Source of the DNA: DATMBF01 sp035559595
GTDB lineage: Bacteria; Bacteroidota; Ignavibacteria; UBA10030
Assembly (NCBI GenBank): GCA_035559595.1
Contig: DATMBF010000020.1
Span: 124,001 to 188,000 of the forward strand
Direction: 5' to 3'
DNA: 64,000 bases
In this document: one piece after another, positions 16,548 to 28,047 of the stretch
Numbering within the stretch: the first letter of the stretch is position 1
Layout of the letters: every line of letters begins with the position of its first letter
Position numbers and translations under genes: made by a program
The notes under the pieces: generated by a model
What the model was told of the DNA's origin: nothing
Seen by the model: the letters and a program-made list of their open reading frames with translations, nothing else
Database searches by the model: none

Positions 16548-17605
16548 GAAAGGCCGACATCACGAAACCCGATCGGCTCACGGGAGAAGCCGGATTCGAA
16601 AACGAAATTGAGCTTGAGCAAACTCTTCGGCCGGTATCGTTCGAGGAGTTCGTTGGTCAGGAAAAGCTCGTCGAGAATCTCCGCATCTTTGTGTCCGCCG
16701 CTAAGCAGAGGGGCGAAGCCCTTGACCATGTTCTTTTGACCGGTCCACCCGGACTCGGCAAAACCACACTCGCTCATATCGTGGCAAACGAAATGGGTGC
16801 AGGCATCAAGATCACATCCGGTCCCGCTCTGGAGAAGCCCGGAGACCTTGCCGGCATTCTCACCTCCCTCCGTCCTCTCGAAGTCCTTTTTATCGACGAG
16901 ATCCATCGGCTTCCCGCGAAGATCGAGGAATACCTCTATGCTGCCATGGAGGATTTGCGCGTGGATATCGTCATTGATAGTGGCCCGGCAGCGAAGACTA
17001 TTCAGTTAGGTCTCGAACCGTTTACACTCGTAGGAGCTACCACGCGGGCGGGCCTCCTCAGCGCTCCGCTTCGCTCACGCTTCGGGATCGTCAACCGACT
17101 CGATTACTACAACACGGAGCAACTGGAGCGGATTCTCGTCCGCTCTGCGACAATCCTTGGCATTGAGGCAACGAAGGAAGCGATACAGGAACTCGCCAAG
17201 CGCTCTCGAGGCACTCCCCGTATCGCTAATCGTTTGCTTCGTCGCTGTCGGGACTTCGCGCAGGCCGACAAAAAACTCAAGCAGTTCAGCGGCATCGTCA
17301 CGCTCGAAGTTGCTCAGCACGCCCTCAACGCCCTCGAAGTGGATGAGTTCGGATTGGACGAGATGGACAAGAGAATTCTTCGAACCATCATCGAAAAGTA
17401 TCGGGGCGGACCCGTTGGCCTCAACACGCTTGCAGTCGCCGTAAGCGAAGAAGCAGGAACCATTGAGGAAGTGTACGAACCGTACCTTATTCAGGAAGGA
17501 TTCCTGCAGCGAACGCCCCGCGGACGAGAGGTTACTCAGCTTGCTTACAAACACTTCGGTGTAAAGCGTCCTCCCTCCTCTTCCCCTCCGCTGTTCTCTG
17601 AGTAA
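16544..17605 (+). CDS. ruvB: Holliday junction helicase RuvB
   Basis: RuvB is the AAA+ motor of branch migration. The 353-residue protein has Walker A GPPGLGKTTLAHIVA, Walker B FIDEIHRLP, sensor 1 GATTRAG, the SRFGIV arginine finger region and a C-terminal winged helix (GGPVGLNTLAVAVSEEAGT, then YLIQEGFLQRTPRGR). It ends the recJ-yebC-ruvCAB group. The spacer to the convergent pseudouridine synthase gene is 61 bp and holds only a poor hairpin. Confidence 0.97.
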   Translation: MRKADITKPDRLTGEAGFENEIELEQTLRPVSFEEFVGQEKLVENLRIFVSAAKQRGEALDHVLLTGPPGLGKTTLAHIVANEMGAGIKITSGPALEKPGDLAGILTSLRPLEVLFIDEIHRLPAKIEEYLYAAMEDLRVDIVIDSGPAAKTIQLGLEPFTLVGATTRAGLLSAPLRSRFGIVNRLDYYNTEQLERILVRSATILGIEATKEAIQELAKRSRGTPRIANRLLRRCRDFAQADKKLKQFSGIVTLEVAQHALNALEVDEFGLDEMDKRILRTIIEKYRGGPVGLNTLAVAVSEEAGTIEEVYEPYLIQEGFLQRTPRGREVTQLAYKHFGVKRPPSSSPPLFSE

Positions 17606-17666
17606 ATATCGATTCCACAGCACCCATCATGGTGTGGCCAAACTCTGTTTCGCTTCCGATGCACAC

Positions 17667-18449
17667 TTAGCGAAGCGGAGCCTCGCTGAACATTGTGTGG
17701 TCGGAAACCGATCGAAACTTTTCCAGGTATTTCAACACCGACCTCATGTCCTTCGGGAGCGGTGCTTCAATGCTCAGTGGCTCTCCGCTGTCGGGGTGTT
17801 CCATTCTCAACAAAGAAGCGTGCAGCGCCACACGCGAAAGAAGCGGCTTCTCATCCCCTGTCTCGCGGTATCCTGGCTTTACTTGTGAAAGATAGAATCC
17901 GCTTCCTCCACCATATACATCATCTCCGAGGATCGGAAGTCCGACGTGTTGCAAATGCACCCGAATCTGATGCATCCGGCCGGTCTTCGGCTGCACTTCA
18001 AGCAACATGTAGCCGTTGAATCTTTTAACAACCGTTAATTCGGTAATTGCTTCCTTTCCCCTTCGGAGATCGATCTTCACAACCCCTGTCTTCGAACTCT
18101 CCCTCAGGGGAACATCGATGATCATGGACTCCTGTTTGACTTCTCCAATCACGATCGCATGGTAGACCTTTTCAACGGATCGACTTTGAAACTGATTGTT
18201 CAGTGCACGATGTGCAGCGGATGTTTTCCCGAAGATGATGACGCCGCTGGTCTCTTTGTCAATCCGGTGGACGACATAGATCTTCCCCAGCTCTTCGTTC
18301 AGTATTCCGAACAAGCTCGGTTTCTGCTTGTCATATCGATCAGGCAAGACGAGGAGTCCTGCCGGTTTGTTAAGAGCAAGGACGGCGCTGTCTTCGAACA
18401 GAATCTCACATCCGTGCGACTTCAATCGCCAATCGAGTTTTCGTTTCAT
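17667..18449 (-). CDS. RluA-family RNA pseudouridine synthase
   Basis: This 260-residue enzyme isomerises uridine in rRNA or tRNA. The catalytic motif HRIDKETSGVIIFGK carries the conserved Asp. LNKPAGLLVLPDR precedes it, and KTGRMHQIRVHLQHVGLPILGD follows. No N-terminal S4 domain is present, so it is of the short RluA/RluC-like form and its target position cannot be named. It is transcribed toward ruvB and is divergent from the aldehyde dehydrogenase gene. Confidence 0.9.
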   Translation of the reverse strand: MKRKLDWRLKSHGCEILFEDSAVLALNKPAGLLVLPDRYDKQKPSLFGILNEELGKIYVVHRIDKETSGVIIFGKTSAAHRALNNQFQSRSVEKVYHAIVIGEVKQESMIIDVPLRESSKTGVVKIDLRRGKEAITELTVVKRFNGYMLLEVQPKTGRMHQIRVHLQHVGLPILGDDVYGGGSGFYLSQVKPGYRETGDEKPLLSRVALHASLLRMEHPDSGEPLSIEAPLPKDMRSVLKYLEKFRSVSDHTMFSEAPLR

Positions 18450-18459
18450 CTCTCATCAA

Positions 18460-18488
18460 TTGACACTGGTTGGAATTTACGCTACATT
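18460..18488 (+). promoter_or_regulatory. Sigma-70 promoter of the aldehyde dehydrogenase gene
   Basis: TTGACA (18460-18465), 17 bp, TACATT (18483-18488). The predicted transcript start is about 20 bp before the ATG at 18517, which has GAGGA upstream. This also argues against the longer reading frame starting at 18328. Confidence 0.7.
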
Positions 18489-18516
18489 CGGCAGAGAAAA
18501 AAACGAGGAATTCATC

Positions 18517-20172
18517 ATGGCACTAAGCAAAGATCTTCAATCCATTCAGGAAGTGCGCGACCTCGTGGAAAAGGCAAAGGCGGCACAGCTCGCCTTTCGC
18601 AGTTTCAGTCAGGAGAAAGTCGATGCCGTCGTGAAAGCCATGGCGGATGCCGGCTACGCGGCGGCCGAGAAGCTTGGTCGCATGGCACATGAGGAAACCG
18701 GGTTCGGCAAGCCGGAAGACAAACGGAGAAAGAATGAGTTCGCGACGAAGAAAGTTTGGGAATCGATCAAAGATCTAAAAACCGTCGGCGTGATCAATGA
18801 CGACAAAGAGAGGCGTATCATCGAGATCGCCGAGCCCATGGGTGTCGTGGCCGCGCTCATCCCTTCTACAAATCCTACCTCGACAGTCATGTTCAAAGCC
18901 ATTATTTCAGTGAAAGGACGAAATGGATTCGTCGCAAGCCCGCATCCGCGGGCCGTCAACTGCACGCTTGAGGCCACCCGCACCGTTGCTCAGGCCGCAG
19001 AAGCTGCCGGAGCTCCTGAGGGACTCATCGCCTGCATGTCGATTCCAACGATCGAGGGAACGAATGAGCTGATGAAACACCGAAAGACGGCTGTTATTCT
19101 CGCCACAGGATCGAATCCGATGGTGCGTGCAGCGTATAGCGCCGGAAAGCCGGCGTATGGAGTAGGATCGGGCAATGTGCCTGCATTCATCGAGCGCACG
19201 GCAAACGTAAAAAAAGCCGTAGCGGACATTGTCTCTGGGAAGATGTTCGATTGGGGGGTCCTCTGTTCAACCGAATCGGGCGTGATCGTGGACGAGCCGA
19301 TCAAAAAACTCGTCATCGAAGAATTCAAGAAACGGAATGCTTACTTCGCCTCACCAGAGGAGATCGAACGGTTGAGCAGGACGATGTTCGATACCCGCGG
19401 AGCCATCAATCCGAACATCGTTGGCAAGCCGCCGACATTCATTGCACAGCAGGCTGGTTTCGACGTCCCACGAGACACCTCTTGCATTATCGCCGAGCTT
19501 CCTGCGGTTGGTCGGGAGTATCCTCTGTCACGCGAAAAACTCTCCCCTGTGCTTTCCATGTTCACGGTGAACGGCTATCGCGAAGGTTGTGAGCGTTGCA
19601 TTGAAATGCTCGAGTTCGGCGGCATCGGGCACACCATGGTGATCCACTCTACGGACTCAGATGTGATTCTGAAGTTCGGTCTTGAGAAGCCCGCGTTCCG
19701 TGTCCTCGTGAACACCCAGGCGGCGCTTGGGGCGGTCGGCTACACCAACGAACTCTTGCCTTCAATGACTCTCGGGCCGGGGACATTCGGCGGATCGATC
19801 ATTTCCGAGAATCTCTCGGCGAAACATCTTATCAACATCAAAAGGCTCGCATTTGAAACGCGACCAATCAATCCACCAGAGAAATTCCTCACTTCGCCCG
19901 CAATCACTCAAGCGAAGGGGACACGGAGTGAATCCTCGGTCCGGCGCGTCACTCCAGTTCCCACCCCGGGCCGCTCATGGATGGACGAGATCGACGAGCG
20001 CATCCGACTCCGCGCGGGGAATGTGGTTGTTCACGAAACACCACCTGCCGCAAAACCCCCGGAGATTTCGGAAACGCCAAAGGCCGCCGAAACCAGGCAA
20101 GGCGTGGTGTACGGAACCGGCCTGAGTCCTGAGGAGGTCGAGCGAATCATGCGGGATTTTGAGAAGAAGTAA
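18517..20172 (+). CDS. CoA-acylating aldehyde dehydrogenase with C-terminal encapsulation-like helix
   Basis: This 551-residue enzyme of the EutE/PduP/AdhE-N type interconverts an aldehyde and its acyl-CoA with NAD(P). It has PMGVVAALIPSTNPTSTVMFKA, GSGNVPAFIERTANV and the active-site Cys250 in WGVLCSTESGVIVDE. The conserved C-terminal LGPGTFGGS segment is present, followed by SENLSAKHLINIKRLA. Past about residue 465 there is a Pro/Ala/Glu-rich linker, then a final amphipathic helix GLSPEEVERIMRDFEKK. That form (linker plus short helix with E, I/V, R spacing) resembles encapsulation peptides of microcompartment enzymes. No shell gene is in the window, so the substrate and any compartment are unproven. 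Confidence 0.9.
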   Translation: MALSKDLQSIQEVRDLVEKAKAAQLAFRSFSQEKVDAVVKAMADAGYAAAEKLGRMAHEETGFGKPEDKRRKNEFATKKVWESIKDLKTVGVINDDKERRIIEIAEPMGVVAALIPSTNPTSTVMFKAIISVKGRNGFVASPHPRAVNCTLEATRTVAQAAEAAGAPEGLIACMSIPTIEGTNELMKHRKTAVILATGSNPMVRAAYSAGKPAYGVGSGNVPAFIERTANVKKAVADIVSGKMFDWGVLCSTESGVIVDEPIKKLVIEEFKKRNAYFASPEEIERLSRTMFDTRGAINPNIVGKPPTFIAQQAGFDVPRDTSCIIAELPAVGREYPLSREKLSPVLSMFTVNGYREGCERCIEMLEFGGIGHTMVIHSTDSDVILKFGLEKPAFRVLVNTQAALGAVGYTNELLPSMTLGPGTFGGSIISENLSAKHLINIKRLAFETRPINPPEKFLTSPAITQAKGTRSESSVRRVTPVPTPGRSWMDEIDERIRLRAGNVVVHETPPAAKPPEISETPKAAETRQGVVYGTGLSPEEVERIMRDFEKK

Positions 20173-20191
20173 CGGCACCCCTCCCCCACGC

Positions 20192-20797
20192 GTGAAGTCC
20201 AGTCATAAGGTCACCTCTTGGAGCTTGAAGAAGCTTCCACGCTCGTTTTATCTTCGCCCCACGATCACCGTTGCGCAAGATCTCCTTGGCAAATACATCA
20301 TTCGCAAGCTTGGCAGACAACGACTCATCGGAAAGATCGTCGAGACCGAAGCCTACGGTGAAAGAGATCCCGCCTCGCACTCATACCGCGGGAAGACGAA
20401 ACGAAATGAGGTGATGTTTTGGGAAGGTGGACATCTCTATGTCTACTTCACTTATGGCATGCATTTTTGCGCGAATGTGGTCACGGGACCAGAGGGCAGG
20501 GGCGAAGCAGTGCTGATCCGAGCCGTCGAACCGATCGATGGAATTGAGGCGATGGTGAAGAAGAGGACTACACCCCTCCTCACAACCCTCACAGACGGCC
20601 CTGCAAAGTTTTGCCAGGCGTTTGGGATTGGAAGAAAAGAAAACGGGATAGATTTGCTTGGCGACGAGATCTACATTACCAACGGAGAGCGAATCCCGCG
20701 ATCGAGAATCGGCAAATCGATTCGGATTGGTATAACGAATGGGAAGGAGAAGAAGTGGAGGTTTTTCGTCAGCGGGAATACGTATGTTTCAAGATAG
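20192..20797 (+). CDS. 3-methyladenine DNA glycosylase, AAG/MPG type
   Basis: This is a base-excision repair glycosylase for alkylated purines. It has the fold-specific segments ARDLLGK-like AQDLLGKYII, KIVETEAYGERDPASH with the catalytic Glu, FWEGGHLYVYFTYGMHFCANVV, and LTDGPAKFCQAFGI. I prefer the GTG at 20192 (VKSSHKVTSWSLKKLPRSFY), giving 201 residues; the in-frame TTG at 20159 lies inside the preceding gene. It is 19 bp from the aldehyde dehydrogenase stop and meets uvrA tail to tail with a 3-bp gap. Confidence 0.93.
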   Translation: MKSSHKVTSWSLKKLPRSFYLRPTITVAQDLLGKYIIRKLGRQRLIGKIVETEAYGERDPASHSYRGKTKRNEVMFWEGGHLYVYFTYGMHFCANVVTGPEGRGEAVLIRAVEPIDGIEAMVKKRTTPLLTTLTDGPAKFCQAFGIGRKENGIDLLGDEIYITNGERIPRSRIGKSIRIGITNGKEKKWRFFVSGNTYVSR

Positions 20798-20800
20798 GTG

Positions 20801-23671
<2,871 letters not shown>

Positions 23672-23672
23672 G

Positions 23673-23816
23673 TTACGCGGATCTTAGACGGATATGCATG
23701 GTGTTGCAGATACAGCCAAAGAGTGATTTTTTCTTGTCCGGCGCAACGGGACTCTTGCAGCTTATAGTGGGCAGGAAAAGTGCAGCGGCAATATTTGCAA
23801 AGTGTCTCATGCGCAT
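23673..23816 (-). pseudogene. N-terminal fragment of a lipoprotein gene, paralogue of the next gene upstream
   Basis: The frame reads a signal peptide and lipobox, MRMRHFANIAAALFLP then TISCKSPVAPDKKK, before it degenerates (SLFGCIC) and stops at 23673. The lipobox and following residues match the neighbouring lipoprotein (VNCKSPVAPAKK), so it is the surviving 5' end of a tandem paralogue. About 30 residues look genuine. The frame is open further upstream to 23870 but that part is not protein-like. Confidence 0.6.
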
Positions 23817-23911
23817 CTTAACCGAAAGGTGGAAAGTGAGAAGCACCTCCCGACCTCTGAATTTCGTCATCTCACGAATAAGAACTCCAAAGGTGAGAAT
23901 CGATCTTTTCC

Positions 23912-24985
23912 CTATTTCCCGTGAATGACGAACCCTATCGTCCGATTCGCATTGGCTCCAATCGCAAACACTTCCGACTCGAACAAAAATAAATCGGCGT
24001 ATTCGATGGAGTCCGTTGTCTGACGGAGAACCTTTGCATCACTCCCGTTGTAATGCACAATCGCCTCATTGTATCCGACGGCAATGATATCTGAGCCGGA
24101 GCGACCCTTGGCGCGAATCATCCGGAGATTGGGCATCGTAAAAACAGGGCTCCATGACCCGGGAGCAATTCGTTTGCGAAGCTCCGAACCTACGGCATCA
24201 TACACTGCGCTATACAACATACCATCTACTACATGGGCAACATCAAACGTTGGAGCCGGCGAGCCGCTGGACACCTCTGCAATGCTCCAGTTCGACCCAT
24301 TCCACTCCAGCAACGAGTGATGCGGCGACCCACCCGCCAGGTGATGGCCTGTCGTATACATATTCGAACCAACCGAGCCTGAGTAGGTGCTAATGAAAAC
24401 TGAATCTGAAACCTGATATCCAGCCCATCCTGTGCCGTCGAAGTGATACAATCTGCCTAACTGACCAGCAGCCCAGACATCGTTTGGGGACGTTCCCCAT
24501 ACGCAATAGAGGCTATTTGCACCGGGAATCGGGGTTTCTCTCCAGACACTCCCATTGTATCGTATCACAAAGCCTTGTTTATGCTCCTGTGAAATCTCTG
24601 ATGTATCACGATACCCAACAATCCACACGTCGTTCGGGCCAAATCCCCAGACGCCGGCTGGAGCCCAGTAGAAAGTACTTCTTCCGGGAAAAGCCTCATT
24701 AAATGCCTCCTTGTATTTCGTTGTGATATCACTCCACACACTTCCATTAAAGTGCCAAATTTTCCCGTCGAATACCGTCGATCCCCCATGGCCGACAACA
24801 TACACATCATTGGCCGACGAGCCCCATACCTCCGAAAGAATAATCTGGTATGTTCCATCGCCCAAAGTGGTTCTTGTCCAGGTGTAGTCCCGTGGGCCTT
24901 TCTTAGCTGGGGCCACAGGGCTTTTACAGTTTACGAACAGCAGAAAGAGAACGCTCACCATACTTAGAAAAATTCTCATGCTCAC
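23912..24985 (-). CDS. Lipoprotein with WGxSxxDVWxVG repeats (probable beta-propeller)
   Basis: This 357-residue predicted lipoprotein has a signal peptide (1-20) ending in lipobox FVNC, so it is likely anchored in a membrane and faces the periplasm or the outside. At least three repeats of one motif follow: WGSSANDVYVVG, WGFGPNDVWIVG and WGTSPNDVWAAG, plus weaker copies such as GRSGSDIIAVGY. Each repeat is followed by FDG or YNGSVW. Such repeats form blades of beta-propeller-like sheets in secreted proteins of Bacteroidota and myxobacteria. The function is unknown. A truncated paralogue lies directly downstream. Confidence 0.75.
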   Translation of the reverse strand: MSMRIFLSMVSVLFLLFVNCKSPVAPAKKGPRDYTWTRTTLGDGTYQIILSEVWGSSANDVYVVGHGGSTVFDGKIWHFNGSVWSDITTKYKEAFNEAFPGRSTFYWAPAGVWGFGPNDVWIVGYRDTSEISQEHKQGFVIRYNGSVWRETPIPGANSLYCVWGTSPNDVWAAGQLGRLYHFDGTGWAGYQVSDSVFISTYSGSVGSNMYTTGHHLAGGSPHHSLLEWNGSNWSIAEVSSGSPAPTFDVAHVVDGMLYSAVYDAVGSELRKRIAPGSWSPVFTMPNLRMIRAKGRSGSDIIAVGYNEAIVHYNGSDAKVLRQTTDSIEYADLFLFESEVFAIGANANRTIGFVIHGK

Positions 24986-25061
24986 TCGAACGATTGGGAG
25001 TTGACCCCTTTTTTCGGACAGAGAGTTAAGCCAGCATAGTCTGTTGTCCTTGCCTCTACTT

Positions 25062-25958
25062 CTACAAAATCCTCTTTCTCTTATTCAAGTACTCGAACAA
25101 CGCTTTGTCGAACGGCGTCGCCGTATCTAACAGGACATGGTCAATTGCGTTTTCCATGCATTCTCTCTGGATAACGGCCAGAAACTCCTTCAATGCCTGT
25201 TGGTAAGCTTTTTGAATGTGCCACGGCTGCGTCATCAGTTCTTCTTTCGTCTCCATATCTTTGAAGATCGCATCCCGTCCGAACGCAAAAGATCGCTCGA
25301 GAGGGTCAAGCACCTGCATCACAATAACTTCGTTTCCCTTATGCCGAAAATGCTTGAATGCGCTCGTCACCTGCACGGGATCGTCGAACAGGTCACTCAC
25401 AATGATCACAAGCCCTCGACGCTTGATTCGCTCAGCCACAGAATGAAGCGAAGCGGCGGTTTGCGTTGCCTTACCGGCTTGAAGGGTTTCCAGTTCACGC
25501 AGGATTTGCTTCAAATACAGTTGCGTGGCGTGCGGCGGCATGAAGGTGCGCACATTCTCGTCGTAGATCGTCAACCCGACCGCGTCGCGTTGTTCAACCA
25601 TGAGGTAGGCCAGAGAAGCAGCTACGTACGATGCGTATTCAATCTTTCGAAGGTGACCGGAAGAGGCATAATCCATCGATTTGCTGGCATCGAGAACGAT
25701 GTAGGATTTGAGATTCGTCTCCTCTTCGAATTGTTTTATGTAGTACCGGTCGGTCTTCCCGTACGCCTTCCAATCAATGTGCTTGATTTCATCCCCCGGC
25801 ATGTACTGACGGTGTTCGGTAAACTCAACGCTGAAGCCGTGGTAGGGACTTTTGTGCAGCCCGGTAATGAAACCCTCAACGACAAGCCGCGCTCGTAATT
25901 CCATGTTCGAAAGCTGGGCAACGACCTCGGGGCGAAGGTATTTAAACGCTTCTTGCAT
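25062..25958 (-). CDS. DUF58 protein with von Willebrand A-like domain
   Basis: This 298-residue cytoplasmic protein has RARLVVEGFITGLHKSPYHG, SVEFTEHRQYMPGDEIKHID and a WKAYGKTDRYYIKQFEEE stretch, all DUF58 hallmarks. LDASKSMDYAS (MIDAS-like DxSxS metal site) follows. These proteins usually work with a MoxR AAA+ ATPase as chaperone or assembly partners. No moxR is in the visible neighbourhood, so here the gene stands apart from its usual partner. It is followed after 76 bp by the lipoprotein gene on the same strand. Confidence 0.9.
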   Translation of the reverse strand: MQEAFKYLRPEVVAQLSNMELRARLVVEGFITGLHKSPYHGFSVEFTEHRQYMPGDEIKHIDWKAYGKTDRYYIKQFEEETNLKSYIVLDASKSMDYASSGHLRKIEYASYVAASLAYLMVEQRDAVGLTIYDENVRTFMPPHATQLYLKQILRELETLQAGKATQTAASLHSVAERIKRRGLVIIVSDLFDDPVQVTSAFKHFRHKGNEVIVMQVLDPLERSFAFGRDAIFKDMETKEELMTQPWHIQKAYQQALKEFLAVIQRECMENAIDHVLLDTATPFDKALFEYLNKRKRIL

Positions 25959-26066
25959 GGCCGCCGATTCTCACTGATTCAATGCTGATTTGCGGCTGAT
26001 GGGGTTCACTTGAACGACCACACGATCCATCATTCCACTCTTCCAAACTCTCTCCTTCATTTCTTT

Positions 26067-26564
26067 TTACCCTGATCCCTCTTCTCTTTGTTGTGCCACT
26101 CTCGTCTTCGATTCAAGAAGCTCGCTGGGGTCTTTGCCGAGGTTTGCCAGTTCAAATTGCGCTGAAGAAACCATGTCGCTCTGTGGATATCGATTGAGAA
26201 ATTCCTCATAAGCGGCTTTGGCACTGTCGAGCATACGAAGTTCATTATGGAAGATGAAACCCACAAGAAAGAGTGCTCCCGGAGCGTTCGGGTCGTTGGG
26301 GTATTCCGTCGCTAGCCGCCGGTAGAGTTCAATTGCCGTTCGGAAATCGCGTCGGTAGTTCTGGTGAATGGAGGCCTTGGCATAGAGTGCTTCAGGACGA
26401 TACTTGCTCTGCGGATGCTCGTTGTACAACATTTGATAGTACATGAGAGCCTCTTCATAATTTCCGGCTGCAAGCGATTGTTTGGCTCGCTGGAGCTTTT
26501 CTTCCTCAACAAGCTGAGAGCAGGAAAGAAAAAGAAGGGAGAATGCGAGAAGAAGAGTTTTCAT
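26067..26564 (-). CDS. TPR lipoprotein, BamD/YbgF-like
   Basis: This small lipoprotein of about 165 residues starts MKTLLLAFSLLFLSC, giving a clean lipobox with Cys at position 15. Then come three or four tetratricopeptide-like repeats, such as LAAGNYEEALMYYQMLYNEH and YRRDFRTAIELYRRLATEYP. This resembles BamD and YbgF-type proteins of the outer-membrane and Tol systems but is shorter than BamD, so I do not assign that role. A second in-frame ATG at 26573 is possible. A promoter (26601-26629) lies just upstream. Confidence 0.8.
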   Translation of the reverse strand: MKTLLLAFSLLFLSCSQLVEEEKLQRAKQSLAAGNYEEALMYYQMLYNEHPQSKYRPEALYAKASIHQNYRRDFRTAIELYRRLATEYPNDPNAPGALFLVGFIFHNELRMLDSAKAAYEEFLNRYPQSDMVSSAQFELANLGKDPSELLESKTRVAQQREEGSG

Positions 26565-26600
26565 GGTCGTCATGGGACTTATAAGTTTCCTTAACTCATC

Positions 26601-26629
26601 AGTGTAGGAAAAAGAAGCTGGAGAAGCAA
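26601..26629 (-). promoter_or_regulatory. Sigma-70-type promoter of the TPR lipoprotein gene
   Basis: Minus strand TTGCTT (26629-26624), 17 bp, TACACT (26606-26601). The predicted start lies 20-30 bp before the gene's ATG. Confidence 0.5.
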
Positions 26630-26661
26630 TGCTTCTTGTGCGTTAGGAGCGAGGTGGGACG

Positions 26662-26691
26662 TTGCCCGGTATCGGAAAAATTTTGTATCTT
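26662..26691 (+). promoter_or_regulatory. Possible promoter of the sigma/HTH/ImmA group
   Basis: TTGCCC (26662-26667), 18 bp, TATCTT (26686-26691). It would give a leader of about 58 nt before the ATG at 26756. The -10 region also reads TATCTTCG, one base from the TAnnTTTG box of Bacteroidota. Confidence 0.4.
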
Positions 26692-26755
26692 CGACGCCAC
26701 AGTCCCACAATTGCACAAGGGGTATCCAGCCCGCTGTTACTCAATTTCGTTCTTG

Positions 26756-27436
26756 ATGATGAGGGAGGGGATGCGGCAACAACCGAACAGGGAGATCGTT
26801 GAAACCCTCAGACGGGGGGATCCACAGGGGTGTGCCCGATTGATGGAACTATTCTTTGATCGACTGGTCAACGAAGCTCTCAATGTATTCCATATTCAAG
26901 TAGAAGAAGCGGAAGAGCTTGCAAGTGACGTTTTGTTGACGGTCGTCCAAAAAATCGACCGTTTTCAGTTCAAACGATCGGACAAGGACTTCCATGTTTG
27001 GGTGATCACGATTTTTAGAAACCGCGTGCGTGATTATCTTCGGCAGAAAGCATTGACAACGGGATTGGTGGAATCGTACCAGGAATCGGCATTGGAAGAG
27101 GAAGGGGCCTACGGCCGAACTGAACGTGAAGTGGTTCTCGCGATTCTTCGACGTCATGAAGAATCTCTTCGGGCCGAAGAGCCTGACGATCCGCCGCCCA
27201 CGAACCAGAATGAACGCAGATTGCAGGATATTGTCGATGTCCTTGATCAGCTCGAAGCGTGGGAGCGGGTTTTGCTCCGTTGCCGGGCGCTCGACATCCC
27301 CTACGAAGAAATCTCTCACTACACCGGCAAGTCTGTAAAACAGCTAAAGGTATATCATGCAAGAGTCAAGAAGAAATTCATGAACCTCTTAGCGCTTCGT
27401 TATCCCGAATTGAACCATGAAGAAAGATCTCGTTGA
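26756..27436 (+). CDS. ECF-like sigma-70 family factor
   Basis: This is a protein of about 226 residues with sigma region 2 (ARLMELFFDRLVNEAL, then ELASDVLLTVVQKIDRF and FHVWVITIFRNRVRDYLRQ) and region 4 (ILDQLEAWERVLLRCRALD-type helix, DIPYEEISHYTGKSVKQLK, then YHARVKKKFMNLL). Between them is an acidic, Pro-rich linker (EEPDDPPPTNQNE). It would direct RNA polymerase to a small regulon. The start is uncertain: ATG at 26756 or 26771; a frame open from 26636 has no family sequence. Its 3' end overlaps the next gene by 20 bp in another frame, so the two are coupled. No conventional anti-sigma factor follows. Confidence 0.85.
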   Translation: MMREGMRQQPNREIVETLRRGDPQGCARLMELFFDRLVNEALNVFHIQVEEAEELASDVLLTVVQKIDRFQFKRSDKDFHVWVITIFRNRVRDYLRQKALTTGLVESYQESALEEEGAYGRTEREVVLAILRRHEESLRAEEPDDPPPTNQNERRLQDIVDVLDQLEAWERVLLRCRALDIPYEEISHYTGKSVKQLKVYHARVKKKFMNLLALRYPELNHEERSR

Positions 27437-28010
27437 CCTTCTCCTGCAGCTTGCCTATCTGGAAGGCTCTATTTCCACACGGGGACTGTATGAGAAAATC
27501 GTAGGCAAACGTGTGATTCAACATGTTGCTTCAGTTGACGTAAAGCGAAAAACGCTTGCCCGCCTGCAGCAGGCCCTGAACCAGCGCGTTGACAATGCCG
27601 AAGTTCCACTAACAATAGGGATGTTTCTGCAGCAAATCAGAACAAAACACGCCGTTGCGGCGAGCGAGCTGGTTTCGCGACTTGGAATTTCTGCAAATCA
27701 CTACAAGATGCTTGAGAACGACCGCCTTTCGCCGGTGAAACTTCCATCAACCGTATGGAAGCGATTTGCCAGGTTGTTCAACCTTCCTTTACAAGAATTG
27801 TCGGAGATGATCCGCCGAACGCACATCCTGGTGTTCTTTAGGCCATCATTTCACCTTACCCTCGCCCGTTATGATGCGCGCAAGAACCGATCGATGAAGA
27901 AAGCCGCTCTCCAACGTGCAACAGAGCAACTCTACACTCGAGCGAATCTTTCCCTCCCTACCAAAGAAGAGGAAAAGCTCCAAGCGCTGATTGATGAGCT
28001 GAAAACCTAA
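27417..28010 (+). CDS. HTH (XRE/Cro-like) protein, partner of the sigma factor
   Basis: This is a 197-residue protein without a family name I can give. Residues about 64-126 form a Cro/XRE-type helix-turn-helix: IGMFLQQIRTKHAVAASEL, then VSRLGISANHYKMLENDRL and a FNLPLQELSEMIRR helix. The N-terminal 60 residues (MKKDLVDLLLQLAYLEGS) and the basic C-terminal part are helical. It overlaps the sigma gene by 20 bp and is followed 37 bp later by an ImmA/IrrE peptidase. In ImmR/ImmA pairs the XRE protein is the peptidase's substrate, so by analogy it may be a cleavable regulator that controls the sigma factor. That role is inference. Confidence 0.72.
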   Translation: MKKDLVDLLLQLAYLEGSISTRGLYEKIVGKRVIQHVASVDVKRKTLARLQQALNQRVDNAEVPLTIGMFLQQIRTKHAVAASELVSRLGISANHYKMLENDRLSPVKLPSTVWKRFARLFNLPLQELSEMIRRTHILVFFRPSFHLTLARYDARKNRSMKKAALQRATEQLYTRANLSLPTKEEEKLQALIDELKT

Positions 28011-28047
28011 AGCAAGCGGAGATTTTTTCCCGAATGCTCGGATTCAT

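Noticed and set aside
18328..18516. N-terminal extension of the aldehyde dehydrogenase
   Set aside because: The added 63 codons overlap the divergent pseudouridine synthase gene and contain the promoter; GAGGA and ATG at 18517 define the start.
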